A DNA stretch of 64,000 nt, from the NCBI RefSeq assembly GCF_001988955.1, contig NZ_CP014263.1:2790001-2854000 (forward strand), given 5' to 3'. Position numbers and translations under genes: made by a program. Shown in pieces: positions 1 through 7,821 of the stretch. Source of the stretch: Spirosoma montaniterrae (GTDB lineage: Bacteria > Bacteroidota > Bacteroidia > Cytophagales > Spirosomataceae). Below the pieces are notes generated by a model. The model was not told where the DNA came from, ran no database searches, and saw only the letters and a program-made list of their open reading frames with translations. Within the stretch, counting starts at the first letter, position 1, and each line of letters starts with the position of its first letter.

Positions 1-183
1 CAAATAAAGTGCCAAAATTAAACAACCCCTTTAAAAAGGCATAGCGAGTTGATTTTCAGCTTATAAATATGCCTGGTTTTACCGAAACCGAATCTCTATG
101 ACCTGCGCGTAGTTCTAAACAAAAGTTTTCGATACCGGTCAGACGTATCAATCTCAGAAAGTCATTACGTTTGAGTATGCGTG
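1..183. other. Window edge, no gene seen
   Basis: This AT-rich stretch lies downstream of the leftward tilS gene. I see no convincing open reading frame, tRNA or strong hairpin with a T-run in it. It may hold the end of an intergenic region whose other gene lies outside the window. Confidence 0.5.
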
Positions 184-1524
184 CTAATCAGCTTTCATCA
201 GCCAGCACACCCGGTTCGTTTCACCCGTAACCCGAAACCGGTGTCCAATCCGTCGACCAACCACCCAGGCGATGTCTCCGCCCGATAACAGCACCGCCGT
301 TTGTTCGCGCTCGGAGCGGCTGATTTTCAGATCGTTCAGCAAATCGCTAACGAGTTTGGTGCCGCTCAGGCCCAGCGGTCGGAAGCGGTCGCCCTGCCGC
401 CACGGGCGAATGATGATGGGGAACGTTAGCCGGTCGGCGTCCAGACAGGCTAAGGCGGCATCGGCGGGCGGGCGAAAATCGTCGGGTTTATCGAAACAGG
501 ATACGGTAAGCTGAAATTGCCCGGCTACATCGATTGGTGTGTCGGGCCACTCGGTCAGCACCAGTTCATAATCGGCAGCAACAGGCAGCGGTTCGAGCAA
601 CAGTCCGGCGCGTTCGTGCGTAATTCGATGCGTAGCCGACAGAAACGCCTGCCCGCTTTGCCGACTCAGCGCGTTCAGCATCTGGGCAACCGGCTCCGGC
701 CCAAAACCATAAGGCCGCAACCACTCGGCCAGCCGAAAGCCCGGCTCCGGTAGCGTCAGCAACGCATCGGCGGGAATGAAAATAGCGTCGTTTTGTTTTG
801 TAACCAGCGCATGCCACGACCGGGCAAGTTCGGTTTGCACCAGCACTTCAGCCGCCCGAAGCCGCTCAACGGTTCGCGGCAGGGTATCGGTCAGCAAGCC
901 TGGGTTAAGGTCTGTCAACACTGGCACCACCTGATGCCGAATGCGATTGCGGGCATATTTGTCTTCGGCATTGGAACTGTCTTCTCTATGAACAAGGCCG
1001 GTTTGTTGCGCATAAACAGCCAGGTCGTTGCGGGTGGCAAAGAGCAGTGGGCGAACTACGGGGCCGCTGCGGGGCAAGATGCCGTGCAGACCGGCCAGCC
1101 CGGTGCCGCGTGTCAGATTCAGCAGCAGCGTTTCGAACACGTCGTTCTGATGATGGGCCGTTGCCACCCAGGCGTAACCGTGTTCGCGAAGCAACGCCGT
1201 AAACCAGTTATAGCGCAATTCACGAGCGGCCATCTGAATCGAAATACCCCGTTCGGCAGCCACCGTAGCCGTATCGAAGCGGGTCAGGTGAAACGGAACC
1301 CCGTAGCGGTCGGCTATGTTTTGAACAAAAACGGCATCGGCATCCGACTCGTCCCCGCGTAGCCCGAAGTTGACGTGCGCTATGGCAAACGGCTGGTGAA
1401 TGGCTCCAAATAGGTCGGTCATCACAACCGAGTCTACTCCACCGCTTACGGCCAGTAGTACGCAATCGGTGGGCGCGAAAAGCTTTTGTTCGTTAATATA
1501 TCCTAAAAAACGGTCTGTCAACAT
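184..1524 (-). CDS. tilS: tRNA(Ile)-lysidine synthase TilS
   Basis: TilS attaches lysine to C34 of the CAU-anticodon tRNA-Ile in an ATP-dependent reaction, so that the tRNA reads AUA and is charged with isoleucine. The N-terminal PP-loop ATPase motif SGGVDS is plain near residue 27, followed by the typical H-x-N-F-x-LRGxES segment and by a TATAHH-like segment (VATAHHQND). A C-terminal substrate-binding domain with a PWRQGDRFRP motif follows. At about 446 residues the length is normal for the family. I place the start at the ATG whose first base is 1524 (protein begins MLTDRFLGY), because the five extra upstream codons use a weak start. It is divergent from the OstA-like gene, with only about 33 bases between the starts. 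Confidence 0.93.
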   Translation of the reverse strand: MLTDRFLGYINEQKLFAPTDCVLLAVSGGVDSVVMTDLFGAIHQPFAIAHVNFGLRGDESDADAVFVQNIADRYGVPFHLTRFDTATVAAERGISIQMAARELRYNWFTALLREHGYAWVATAHHQNDVFETLLLNLTRGTGLAGLHGILPRSGPVVRPLLFATRNDLAVYAQQTGLVHREDSSNAEDKYARNRIRHQVVPVLTDLNPGLLTDTLPRTVERLRAAEVLVQTELARSWHALVTKQNDAIFIPADALLTLPEPGFRLAEWLRPYGFGPEPVAQMLNALSRQSGQAFLSATHRITHERAGLLLEPLPVAADYELVLTEWPDTPIDVAGQFQLTVSCFDKPDDFRPPADAALACLDADRLTFPIIIRPWRQGDRFRPLGLSGTKLVSDLLNDLKISRSEREQTAVLLSGGDIAWVVGRRIGHRFRVTGETNRVCWLMKAD

Positions 1525-1544
1525 CCGGCACCGGCCCAAAGCCG

Positions 1545-1552
1545 TAGTTTTG
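1545..1552 (+). promoter_or_regulatory. -7 element, OstA-like gene
   Basis: TAGTTTTG fits the Bacteroidota -7 consensus TAnnTTTG and ends only five bases before the ATG at 1558, so transcription would start at or very near the start codon. No clear -33 TTG is seen at the usual distance. Confidence 0.4.
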
Positions 1553-1557
1553 TTATC

Positions 1558-3387
1558 ATGGTTCGCTCGCTTACCCGCCTGTTTGGGTGTTTTGGTTTAT
1601 TGGTTCTGCTGCTATCGCCCGGCGCACGGGCGCAGGTGGGCGGTATGCCCGGTCGTTCGGGAGCGGCTGACAAAGTCGAACTGCTGTCCGGAGCCGACAG
1701 TTTAGTGGGCATTACGGTGCCGGGGCAAGTGGTTCGTAAAATTTACAATAACGTTCGATTTCGGCAAAAAGGTGTGCTGATGTTCTGCGACCTCGCCATC
1801 CAGAACGTAACGACCAACGTTATCGAAGCGTATGGCAACGTGCGGCTCGTGCAGGGCGACACCATCAGCGTTCGGAGCGACACCATGTTTTATTACGGGA
1901 ACACCCGACAGGCCAACCTGCGTGGACGCGTGACCATGCGCGACCGCAAAATGACACTGACAACCTCACAACTCGACTACGACATGCTTTCGGGCATGGC
2001 CTATTATCCTAAACCGGGCCGCATTGTCGATAAGGAAAACGTACTGACCAGTCGCGAAGGATATTATGACACCCGTATCAAGCAGTTTATTTTCCGACAG
2101 AACGTTCGGCTCGTGAACACCAAAGGTACGCTTACCGCCGATTCGCTGCTGTATAATTCCAACACCCGTATCGCCACGTTTCAGGGGCCAACCCGCATTA
2201 CCAACAAAGATGGCGTACTCACGTCTGTTGCAGGGCAGTATAACACAACAACCGGCATCTCAAATTTTCAGCGACGGGCCACGGTCGAAACGCCCAAATA
2301 CCGGCTCACCGGCGACTCGCTCTATTACGACAACACCACCGAACTCGGCATTGCGAAGGGCAATGTGCTCATGGTTGCCAAAGATCGGAAAGCCATTATT
2401 TTGGGCGATCATGTTCGATACAACGGCAAAAATGGCATTTCGCGCGTAACGGGCCATGCCGTTGCCAAGAGCCTTGCCAACGAAACTACCAACGACACGC
2501 TCTATTTAAGAGCCGATACGCTGTTTTCGTTTGACAACAAGGTAAACAACACGCGCCGGTTTCTGGCGCAGAAAAACGTGTTTGTGTTCAAGTCGGACCT
2601 GCAAAGCAAATGCGACTCGCTAATTTACAGCACCGCCGACTCTACCATTTACTTCTACAAAAAGCCGATTGTCTGGAGCCAGAATAAGTACCAGATGGAG
2701 GCAGATTCAATGCGTGCTTTGTTGAAAAATAACGTTATCAACACCATGTTCATGAAGGGCAAATCGTTCGTGATTTCGCTCGACACGCTTAAGAATTTCA
2801 ACCAGATCAAAGGTCGCACCATTACGGCCTATTTTAGCACGAAAATTGCTTCTGTTACAACGGTAACGCCTACTGCTCAGGCCACAAAGACTGGCATTCA
2901 GTCGACAAAACAGACCCGGCCAGCCAGTGTAAGCACGTCGGCAGCGTCGTTGGCGAAGGTTGTCTCAAATCGAGCAACAAAACCCGTGTCTGTGACCGTG
3001 ACGCAGCAGGAAAAAACCACCATCGACCGCGTGATTGTGGAAGGGAACGGGCAGAGTATTTATTACGCCGTCGACGAAAAGAACCGAATGATTGGCCTGA
3101 ATCACGTAGAATGTAGTCGGATGAACATCGAGTTCAATGATACAAAAGTGGGGCAGATTCGATTCTATGGGCAACCCGACGCGCAGTTGGTGCCGCCGAG
3201 CGAGATTACCGACGACATCAAACAGTTGGATGGGTTCAGGTGGCGCGACGCAGAAAAGCCGACGAAAGGGCAGGTGTTGTGGGTAGAAACGCCCCCCGCA
3301 GAGCAGGCTGGCAATAAGAATTCGATTAAAATTAAGCCAAAACCCAAACCTTTACCTAAAAAACTGGTTCCGAAACTAAATACGTAG
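1558..3387 (+). CDS. OstA/LptA-like LPS transport protein
   Basis: The protein starts with a clear signal peptide (about residues 1-26, ending in ARAQ), so it is exported to the periplasm or outer membrane. Residues about 40-420 are repeated short beta-strand units of the OstA/LptA jellyroll type (patterns such as YGNVRLVQGDTI, LRGRVTMRDR, ATFQGPTRITNKDGVL). Proteins of this family bridge lipopolysaccharide from the inner membrane to LptD. The C-terminal third (about 430-609) carries a Thr/Ser/Ala-rich linker, a further OstA-like segment and a Lys/Pro-rich tail. Bacteroidota commonly have such a long OstA-like protein; its exact role relative to a short LptA is not settled by sequence. LptC is encoded 13 kb downstream. 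Confidence 0.82.
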   Translation: MVRSLTRLFGCFGLLVLLLSPGARAQVGGMPGRSGAADKVELLSGADSLVGITVPGQVVRKIYNNVRFRQKGVLMFCDLAIQNVTTNVIEAYGNVRLVQGDTISVRSDTMFYYGNTRQANLRGRVTMRDRKMTLTTSQLDYDMLSGMAYYPKPGRIVDKENVLTSREGYYDTRIKQFIFRQNVRLVNTKGTLTADSLLYNSNTRIATFQGPTRITNKDGVLTSVAGQYNTTTGISNFQRRATVETPKYRLTGDSLYYDNTTELGIAKGNVLMVAKDRKAIILGDHVRYNGKNGISRVTGHAVAKSLANETTNDTLYLRADTLFSFDNKVNNTRRFLAQKNVFVFKSDLQSKCDSLIYSTADSTIYFYKKPIVWSQNKYQMEADSMRALLKNNVINTMFMKGKSFVISLDTLKNFNQIKGRTITAYFSTKIASVTTVTPTAQATKTGIQSTKQTRPASVSTSAASLAKVVSNRATKPVSVTVTQQEKTTIDRVIVEGNGQSIYYAVDEKNRMIGLNHVECSRMNIEFNDTKVGQIRFYGQPDAQLVPPSEITDDIKQLDGFRWRDAEKPTKGQVLWVETPPAEQAGNKNSIKIKPKPKPLPKKLVPKLNT

Positions 3388-3418
3388 GGATTTTAACAAT
3401 ATTTTAAACCCTCCCCCG

Positions 3419-3449
3419 TTGACTTTGTCTTATTCCGTGAATACGTTTG
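3419..3449 (+). promoter_or_regulatory. Promoter of T9SS cargo gene
   Basis: TTG at 3419-3421, a 20-base spacer and TACGTTTG at 3442-3449 match the Bacteroidota primary sigma promoter closely. The predicted start of transcription is near 3455, giving a leader of roughly 28 bases to the ATG at 3483. Confidence 0.6.
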
Positions 3450-3482
3450 TGGTGAATAAAAGTGCAATTGACGTAGGCTTTC

Positions 3483-4145
3483 ATGAAACAAATTATACTT
3501 GTTGGTATGTTGGTTGGTTTGCTCTCCGCAGCCATTCCGCTTCGGGCGCAGGTTGCCCAGCGGGATTCAGACGCCCGCAAGGGTAGTCGGCTGGAGCTGG
3601 GCCGTACCACGCCAAACCGTAAAACAAACACCGCTACGCTCCCCGGTACGCGCTTCACGCTCGTACCCAAGCCATCGGAAGCGGGCCTTGACCGGGGCGT
3701 TAACCTCCGCAAAAACGCTCCGATAAACGAGCATTACCGTACCCTGCTGGTAGCGCGTCCGGCTGCAAAGTCGGCGTCGCGCACATCGGCCAGTCCCGAT
3801 GTAACGCCGGTTGTTTCGGCAGAGCGTAATTCGGCACCAGCTGTAGAAGGCAAAGCAGAAGACCGGTTGTTTGCCAACGAAAAAATCTGGGTATCGAACG
3901 TTTATCCAAATCCTGCCGACGATGTAGCTGAAGTTGATTATCAGTTCAGCAACGGGGCTTCTGGCGATGCCCGGTTAGTGTTGCTGAACGTGCTGGGGTC
4001 GCCCGTAGCAGAGTATGTACTGGACCGAAGCGACCGCAAAGCCCGGCTCGTCACGCGTGACTTATCGACGGGCTATTATTTGTATCAGCTTTCGGTCGAT
4101 GGCCGCAAAGTAGCGACCAAACGGCTATTGGTTCGGCATCAATAA
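3483..4145 (+). CDS. Secreted protein with T9SS C-terminal sorting domain
   Basis: The 220-residue product has a signal peptide (about 1-23, ending in RAQ) and a C-terminal type IX secretion sorting domain. The hallmark is the VYPNPADD segment near residue 139, followed by the beta-rich tail with LLNVLGSPV, STGYYLYQLSVDGRKVATKRLLV. Such tails direct export through the T9SS and are removed at the surface. The central part (about 24-135) is low in recognisable motifs and rich in Arg/Ser/Thr/Ala; I do not recognise a catalytic domain. The gene stands alone between its own promoter and the strong terminator at 4190. The mature function is unknown. Confidence 0.8.
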   Translation: MKQIILVGMLVGLLSAAIPLRAQVAQRDSDARKGSRLELGRTTPNRKTNTATLPGTRFTLVPKPSEAGLDRGVNLRKNAPINEHYRTLLVARPAAKSASRTSASPDVTPVVSAERNSAPAVEGKAEDRLFANEKIWVSNVYPNPADDVAEVDYQFSNGASGDARLVLLNVLGSPVAEYVLDRSDRKARLVTRDLSTGYYLYQLSVDGRKVATKRLLVRHQ

Positions 4146-4189
4146 TTAACAGTTCTTAACACGAAGCCTGCCGGGCTTTGGTACTATAC

Positions 4190-4232
4190 GGGCTGCGCCG
4201 TCGTTAAAACGGTGTAGCCCTCTATTTTTTTT
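4190..4232 (+). terminator. Intrinsic terminator before bamD
   Basis: A 12-bp stem (4190-4201 with 4209-4220, G-U pairs at two places) is followed by a T-rich run 4221-4232. It ends the T9SS cargo transcript, and the T-run directly abuts the -7 element of bamD. Confidence 0.75.
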
Positions 4233-4233
4233 G

Positions 4234-4241
4234 TATCTTTG
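4234..4241 (+). promoter_or_regulatory. -7 element of bamD
   Basis: TATCTTTG fits TAnnTTTG. It ends six bases before the bamD ATG at 4248, implying a leaderless or nearly leaderless transcript. The -33 side is weak because the region is occupied by the terminator stem. Confidence 0.5.
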
Positions 4242-4247
4242 TGCGGT

Positions 4248-5153
4248 ATGCAACAGTGTCATTTTGTTAAAGTTCTGCTGGGAACGTGGGTTGTGTTTGT
4301 GCTGGGATCGTGTAGTCCGTTCTCCAAATTGCAGAAGAGCGGAACCGACGACGAGAAGTACAAAGGTGCCCTTGAGTACTATAAAAAAGAAGACTGGTAT
4401 CGGGCTGGTGTGCTGTTTGAAGAACTGATTCCGGTATTGAAAGGCAGTAACGAGTCGGAAATGGCTCAGTTTTATTATGCCTACACGCAGTATCATCAGC
4501 AACAGTATCTGCTAGGTGCTACACTGTTCAAGAAGTTTTATGAAACCTTCGCCCGCAGTGAATACGCGCAGGAATCCATGTACATGTATGCCCTGTCGTT
4601 GTATAAAGATACGCCCCAGTTCAACCTCGACCAGTCGAATACGTTAACCGCTACGGCGGCCTTGCAGGATTTCGTAAACGCCTATCCCGACAGCAAATAC
4701 AAAGACGAATGCACGAGCATGATTCTGGATTTGCGCAAAAAGTTAGAGCGAAAAGCCTACGAGAAGGCTAAATTGTATTACAAAACCAGCGGTTTCAACA
4801 TTGCATCCTACAAATCGTCGGTTATTGCGATCAATAACTTTCAGCGCGAATTTCCAGATTCGGAATACAACGAAGAATTGGCCTTCTTAAAGGTTGATGC
4901 TGAGTTTAGTCTGGCTCAAAATAGCCTTGAGACGAAGCAAAAGGAACGATATTTAGAAGCAATCGGTTATCACCAATTGTTCGTGGACAAATATCCGAAC
5001 AGCAAATTTCTGAAAGAGTCAGAAAAAATGTATGAAATCAGTCAGCGTGAAATCGAGCGACTGGTTAAACTCGAGCAAGAGCGCGAGCAGGAAAAACAAA
5101 AAGCAAAAACGGCTGATCCCAACCGCCCCGCGAAGGTAACGGCAGCAAACTAA
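4248..5153 (+). CDS. bamD: Outer membrane assembly lipoprotein BamD
   Basis: BamD is the essential lipoprotein partner of BamA that folds beta-barrels into the outer membrane. The N-terminus has a lipobox LGSC with Cys about residue 22, then TPR-like helical pairs through about residue 260 (patterns such as YYKKEDWYRAGVLFEEL and AQFYYAYTQYHQQQYLLGA) and a charged Glu/Lys/Gln-rich C-terminal coil. I start at the ATG at 4248; an upstream TTG lies inside the -7 promoter element. It is followed closely by the omega-like gene and coaBC, an order that is conserved in Bacteroidota and supports the call. Confidence 0.92.
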   Translation: MQQCHFVKVLLGTWVVFVLGSCSPFSKLQKSGTDDEKYKGALEYYKKEDWYRAGVLFEELIPVLKGSNESEMAQFYYAYTQYHQQQYLLGATLFKKFYETFARSEYAQESMYMYALSLYKDTPQFNLDQSNTLTATAALQDFVNAYPDSKYKDECTSMILDLRKKLERKAYEKAKLYYKTSGFNIASYKSSVIAINNFQREFPDSEYNEELAFLKVDAEFSLAQNSLETKQKERYLEAIGYHQLFVDKYPNSKFLKESEKMYEISQREIERLVKLEQEREQEKQKAKTADPNRPAKVTAAN

Positions 5154-5165
5154 TTCAGTGAACAT

Positions 5166-5480
5166 ATGGCAACCAACCAATCGATCATTACCCGCGACAA
5201 CGACAAGATTGCCGCTCAAACCGGCAACCTCTACGAATCGGTATCAATTATCTCGAAACGTGCTCGTCAGATTTCGACCAAGAACAAGGAAGAACTGAGC
5301 AACAAACTGTCTGAGTTTGTGTCGGCGGTTGATAACCTTGAAGAAGTGTTTGAAAATCGTGAACAGATCGAAATTTCGAAATTCTACGAGCGGATGCCGA
5401 AGCCAACGTCGACGGCTACCGATGAGTTTCTGGAAGGCAAAGTCTACTGGCGTTATAACGACGAAGATCCACAGGTATAA
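5166..5480 (+). CDS. RNA polymerase omega-like (Rpb6 family) subunit
   Basis: This 104-residue protein matches the Bacteroidota omega/Rpb6-type small RNA polymerase subunit in length and position between bamD and coaBC. The N-terminal half has the helical omega-like pattern (LYESVSIISKRARQIS); the C-terminal half is acidic and ends with a WRYNDEDP segment typical of the family. The role would be assembly and stability of core RNA polymerase. It is 12 bases after bamD, so co-transcription is likely, and a terminator follows. Confidence 0.8.
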   Translation: MATNQSIITRDNDKIAAQTGNLYESVSIISKRARQISTKNKEELSNKLSEFVSAVDNLEEVFENREQIEISKFYERMPKPTSTATDEFLEGKVYWRYNDEDPQV

Positions 5481-5508
5481 GTGGGTCTATCGATGTTGAT
5501 ATAGTTAG

Positions 5509-5538
5509 CCGCACGGTATATTCGCCGTGCGGTTTTTT
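5509..5538 (+). terminator. Intrinsic terminator after omega gene
   Basis: A perfect 8-bp GC-rich stem (5509-5516 with 5525-5532) is followed by six T at 5533-5538. A possible GTG start for coaBC at 5527 falls inside this stem, which argues for the later ATG. Confidence 0.8.
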
Positions 5539-5559
5539 GGTTTAATCTTCGTTCGTTCA

Positions 5560-6801
5560 ATGACCGGCAAACGCATTCTCCTCGGCATAACGGGTAGCAT
5601 ATCAGCTTATAAATCAGCACTATTGACCCGATTGTTAATCAAAGCCGGGGCTGAGGTTCAGGTAATTATGACCGAGTCGGCGCAGGCATTCATTACACCC
5701 CTCACCTTAGGTACGCTGTCGAAACGGCCCGTGCTGACCAGATTTGTGAGCGACGAAGCCGCCGGTACATGGAATAACCACGTTGAGTTAGGTTTGTGGG
5801 CCGACGCGTTCATAATTGCCCCGGCCTCGGCGCATACGCTGGCCCGCTGCGCCCACGGCCTGTGCGACGATCTGCTGTCGGCGGTGTATCTATCGGCCAA
5901 ATGTCCGGTGTTTTTTGCCCCGGCAATGGACCTCGATATGTACCGTCACCCCACAACAGTCGAGAATTTGCGCCGACTCGAATCCTTTGGCAACCACATC
6001 ATTCGGGCCGAGTTTGGCGAACTGGCAAGCGGCCTGGTAGGCGAAGGGCGACTGGCCGAACCCGAAACCATCGTCCAAACCCTCGAAACGTTCTGGTCAA
6101 TAGACAAGCCGGAAAACCCTTCCAGCCCTGCCCCTTACCCCCTACCCCTGCTGAATAAGCGTGTTTTGGTAACAGCCGGACCAACGCAGGAGGCCATTGA
6201 CCCGGTGCGGTACATTAGTAATCATTCCACGGGCAAAATGGGTTATGCCATTGCCGGGGCGCTTGCGCAGGCCGGTGCTGATGTTACGCTCGTGAGCGGC
6301 CCCACGGCCCTCCCCCTGCCCCACCCGACTATCCGCCGTGTGGATGTGCTATCAGCGCGGCAGATGTTTGAAGCTGCACAGGTCGCTTTTACCGAGGCCG
6401 ACGTGGTGGTACTGAGTGCCGCCGTAGCCGACTACACGCCGGCCCATCCTGCCGACCGCAAGATTAAAAAGAAGGAAGATACGTTTTCGATTGAATTGAC
6501 GAAAACTACCGACATTGCCGCTACCCTGGGGGCTATGAAACGCGACGGGCAACTTATCATGGGCTTCGCGCTCGAAACCGACAACGAACGCGAAAACGCG
6601 CTTAAAAAGCTGTACGCCAAGCAATTCGATTGGATTGTACTGAACTCCCTACGCGACGCCGGGGCCGGTTTCGGGCACGATACCAATAAAATTACCGTTA
6701 TTGACAAAGACGAGCAAACCTACGAATTTGCACTCAAGTCGAAGATTGAACTGGCACAGGATTTGGTTAATCTTGTAACGCAAAAACTGGCTTCTGCCTG
6801 A
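5560..6801 (+). CDS. coaBC: CoaBC, phosphopantothenate-cysteine ligase/decarboxylase
   Basis: This bifunctional enzyme joins 4'-phosphopantothenate with cysteine and then decarboxylates the product to 4'-phosphopantetheine in coenzyme A synthesis. The N-terminal FMN-binding CoaC domain (about 1-180) has GITGSISAYK, the active-site region NHVELG and the PAMD motif. The C-terminal CoaB domain (about 200-413) has VLVTAGPTQEAIDPVRYISN, NHSTGKMG and a DYTPAHPADRKIKK segment. The two are joined by a Pro-rich linker, PSSPAPYPLPLL, encoded by a C-run like those found in Bacteroidota repeats. I chose the ATG at 5560 (MTGKRILLG). coaX, another CoA gene, lies 12 kb away. Confidence 0.95.
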   Translation: MTGKRILLGITGSISAYKSALLTRLLIKAGAEVQVIMTESAQAFITPLTLGTLSKRPVLTRFVSDEAAGTWNNHVELGLWADAFIIAPASAHTLARCAHGLCDDLLSAVYLSAKCPVFFAPAMDLDMYRHPTTVENLRRLESFGNHIIRAEFGELASGLVGEGRLAEPETIVQTLETFWSIDKPENPSSPAPYPLPLLNKRVLVTAGPTQEAIDPVRYISNHSTGKMGYAIAGALAQAGADVTLVSGPTALPLPHPTIRRVDVLSARQMFEAAQVAFTEADVVVLSAAVADYTPAHPADRKIKKKEDTFSIELTKTTDIAATLGAMKRDGQLIMGFALETDNERENALKKLYAKQFDWIVLNSLRDAGAGFGHDTNKITVIDKDEQTYEFALKSKIELAQDLVNLVTQKLASA

Positions 6802-6810
6802 CTCGTTTCT

Positions 6811-7725
6811 ATGAGAATTGTACATATTTTCTTACTATTAATTGGCTTCGTCGGGTCGGTGCGGGCGCAGGAGCTGAATTGCCAGGTCACAATAAACTCC
6901 GATCAGCTATTTGCCCAGCAAAAGACTGATTTTTCGTACATGGATCAGTTGAAAGGGATCATCACTGAATTCATGAATACCCGGCGCTGGAGCAACGATC
7001 AGTTTGCTACTTCCGAGCGGATTAACTGTTCGCTGAATATCAACCTGATCAAGTCATTACAACAGGGCGCATTTGAAGCTACGGCGCAAATTGTGGTCAC
7101 GCGGCCTGTGTATGGCTCCAACTATGAGAGTACTATCTTCAGTTACGTAGACCGAAATTTCAACTTCGTTTACCTACCAACTACGCCTGTTTTTTTTCGT
7201 GAGAACCAGTTTTCCGACGACCTGACTTCGTTACTGGCCTTCTATGCCAACGTAATTTTAGCCGTTGACTACGACACGTTCAGCAAGCAGGGTGGCAACC
7301 TGTTTATTCAACGAGCCTACGCCATTACAAATCTGGCTCAGCAGGGTTCGCCGAATCCGGCGTGGCAGGCAGGCGGTGATCGGCGAAGCCGGTACTGGCT
7401 TATCGAAAATTTGCAGAATCAGCAACTACTGCCATTCCGCGATGGCATGTACGCGTATCACCGACAGGGGTTGGACGTGTTTGCGGCTAACCCCGTACAG
7501 GTTCGAAAACAAACCCTCGACCTGCTCGCTACTATCCGCACTATTGGCCTGCAACTACCTGTTTCGGTGGTGATTAACTCGTTTTTTGATGCGAAAGCGC
7601 AGGAACTGTATAACATCCTGGCCGAAGGTACACCCACCGAACGGAAACGAGCCTTCGACCTCCTCTCGTTTTTAGACCCCGCCAAAACCGAGCTGTACCG
7701 AAAACTGATAACCACGGGGCAGTAA
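6811..7725 (+). CDS. DUF4835 family exported protein (PorD-like)
   Basis: A 304-residue protein with a signal peptide (about 1-19, ending in VRAQ) that begins the mature chain with ELNCQVTINSDQL, the typical opening of DUF4835. The family is restricted to Bacteroidota and sits between coaBC and recN. In some databases it is named type IX secretion system protein PorD; I recall this name but cannot verify it here. No catalytic motif is visible; the chain alternates beta-rich N-terminal and helical C-terminal parts. It begins nine bases after coaBC, so it is probably in the same operon. Confidence 0.75.
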   Translation: MRIVHIFLLLIGFVGSVRAQELNCQVTINSDQLFAQQKTDFSYMDQLKGIITEFMNTRRWSNDQFATSERINCSLNINLIKSLQQGAFEATAQIVVTRPVYGSNYESTIFSYVDRNFNFVYLPTTPVFFRENQFSDDLTSLLAFYANVILAVDYDTFSKQGGNLFIQRAYAITNLAQQGSPNPAWQAGGDRRSRYWLIENLQNQQLLPFRDGMYAYHRQGLDVFAANPVQVRKQTLDLLATIRTIGLQLPVSVVINSFFDAKAQELYNILAEGTPTERKRAFDLLSFLDPAKTELYRKLITTGQ

Positions 7726-7798
7726 ACGTTCTCCGTCTTCTATGGAGAACATACGGCGTTGCAATAAAAAATCAGAACCGAGTATCCGCCCTCGTTGT

Positions 7799-7806
7799 TA
7801 GCTTTG
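7799..7806 (+). promoter_or_regulatory. -7 element of recN
   Basis: TAGCTTTG matches TAnnTTTG, 15 bases before the recN ATG at 7822. A good -33 TTG is not seen. Confidence 0.4.
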
Positions 7807-7821
7807 TAAGGAATCTGCTGT

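Noticed and set aside
793..1362. 189-codon plus-strand frame in tilS
   Set aside because: Antisense shadow of the tilS coding sequence.
5527..5559. GTG start giving CoaBC 11 more residues
   Set aside because: The GTG lies inside the stem of the terminator after the omega gene; the ATG at 5560 starts at the family's conserved N-terminus.
7728..7750. Short hairpin after the DUF4835 gene
   Set aside because: Seven-base stem without a T-run; too weak to call a terminator.
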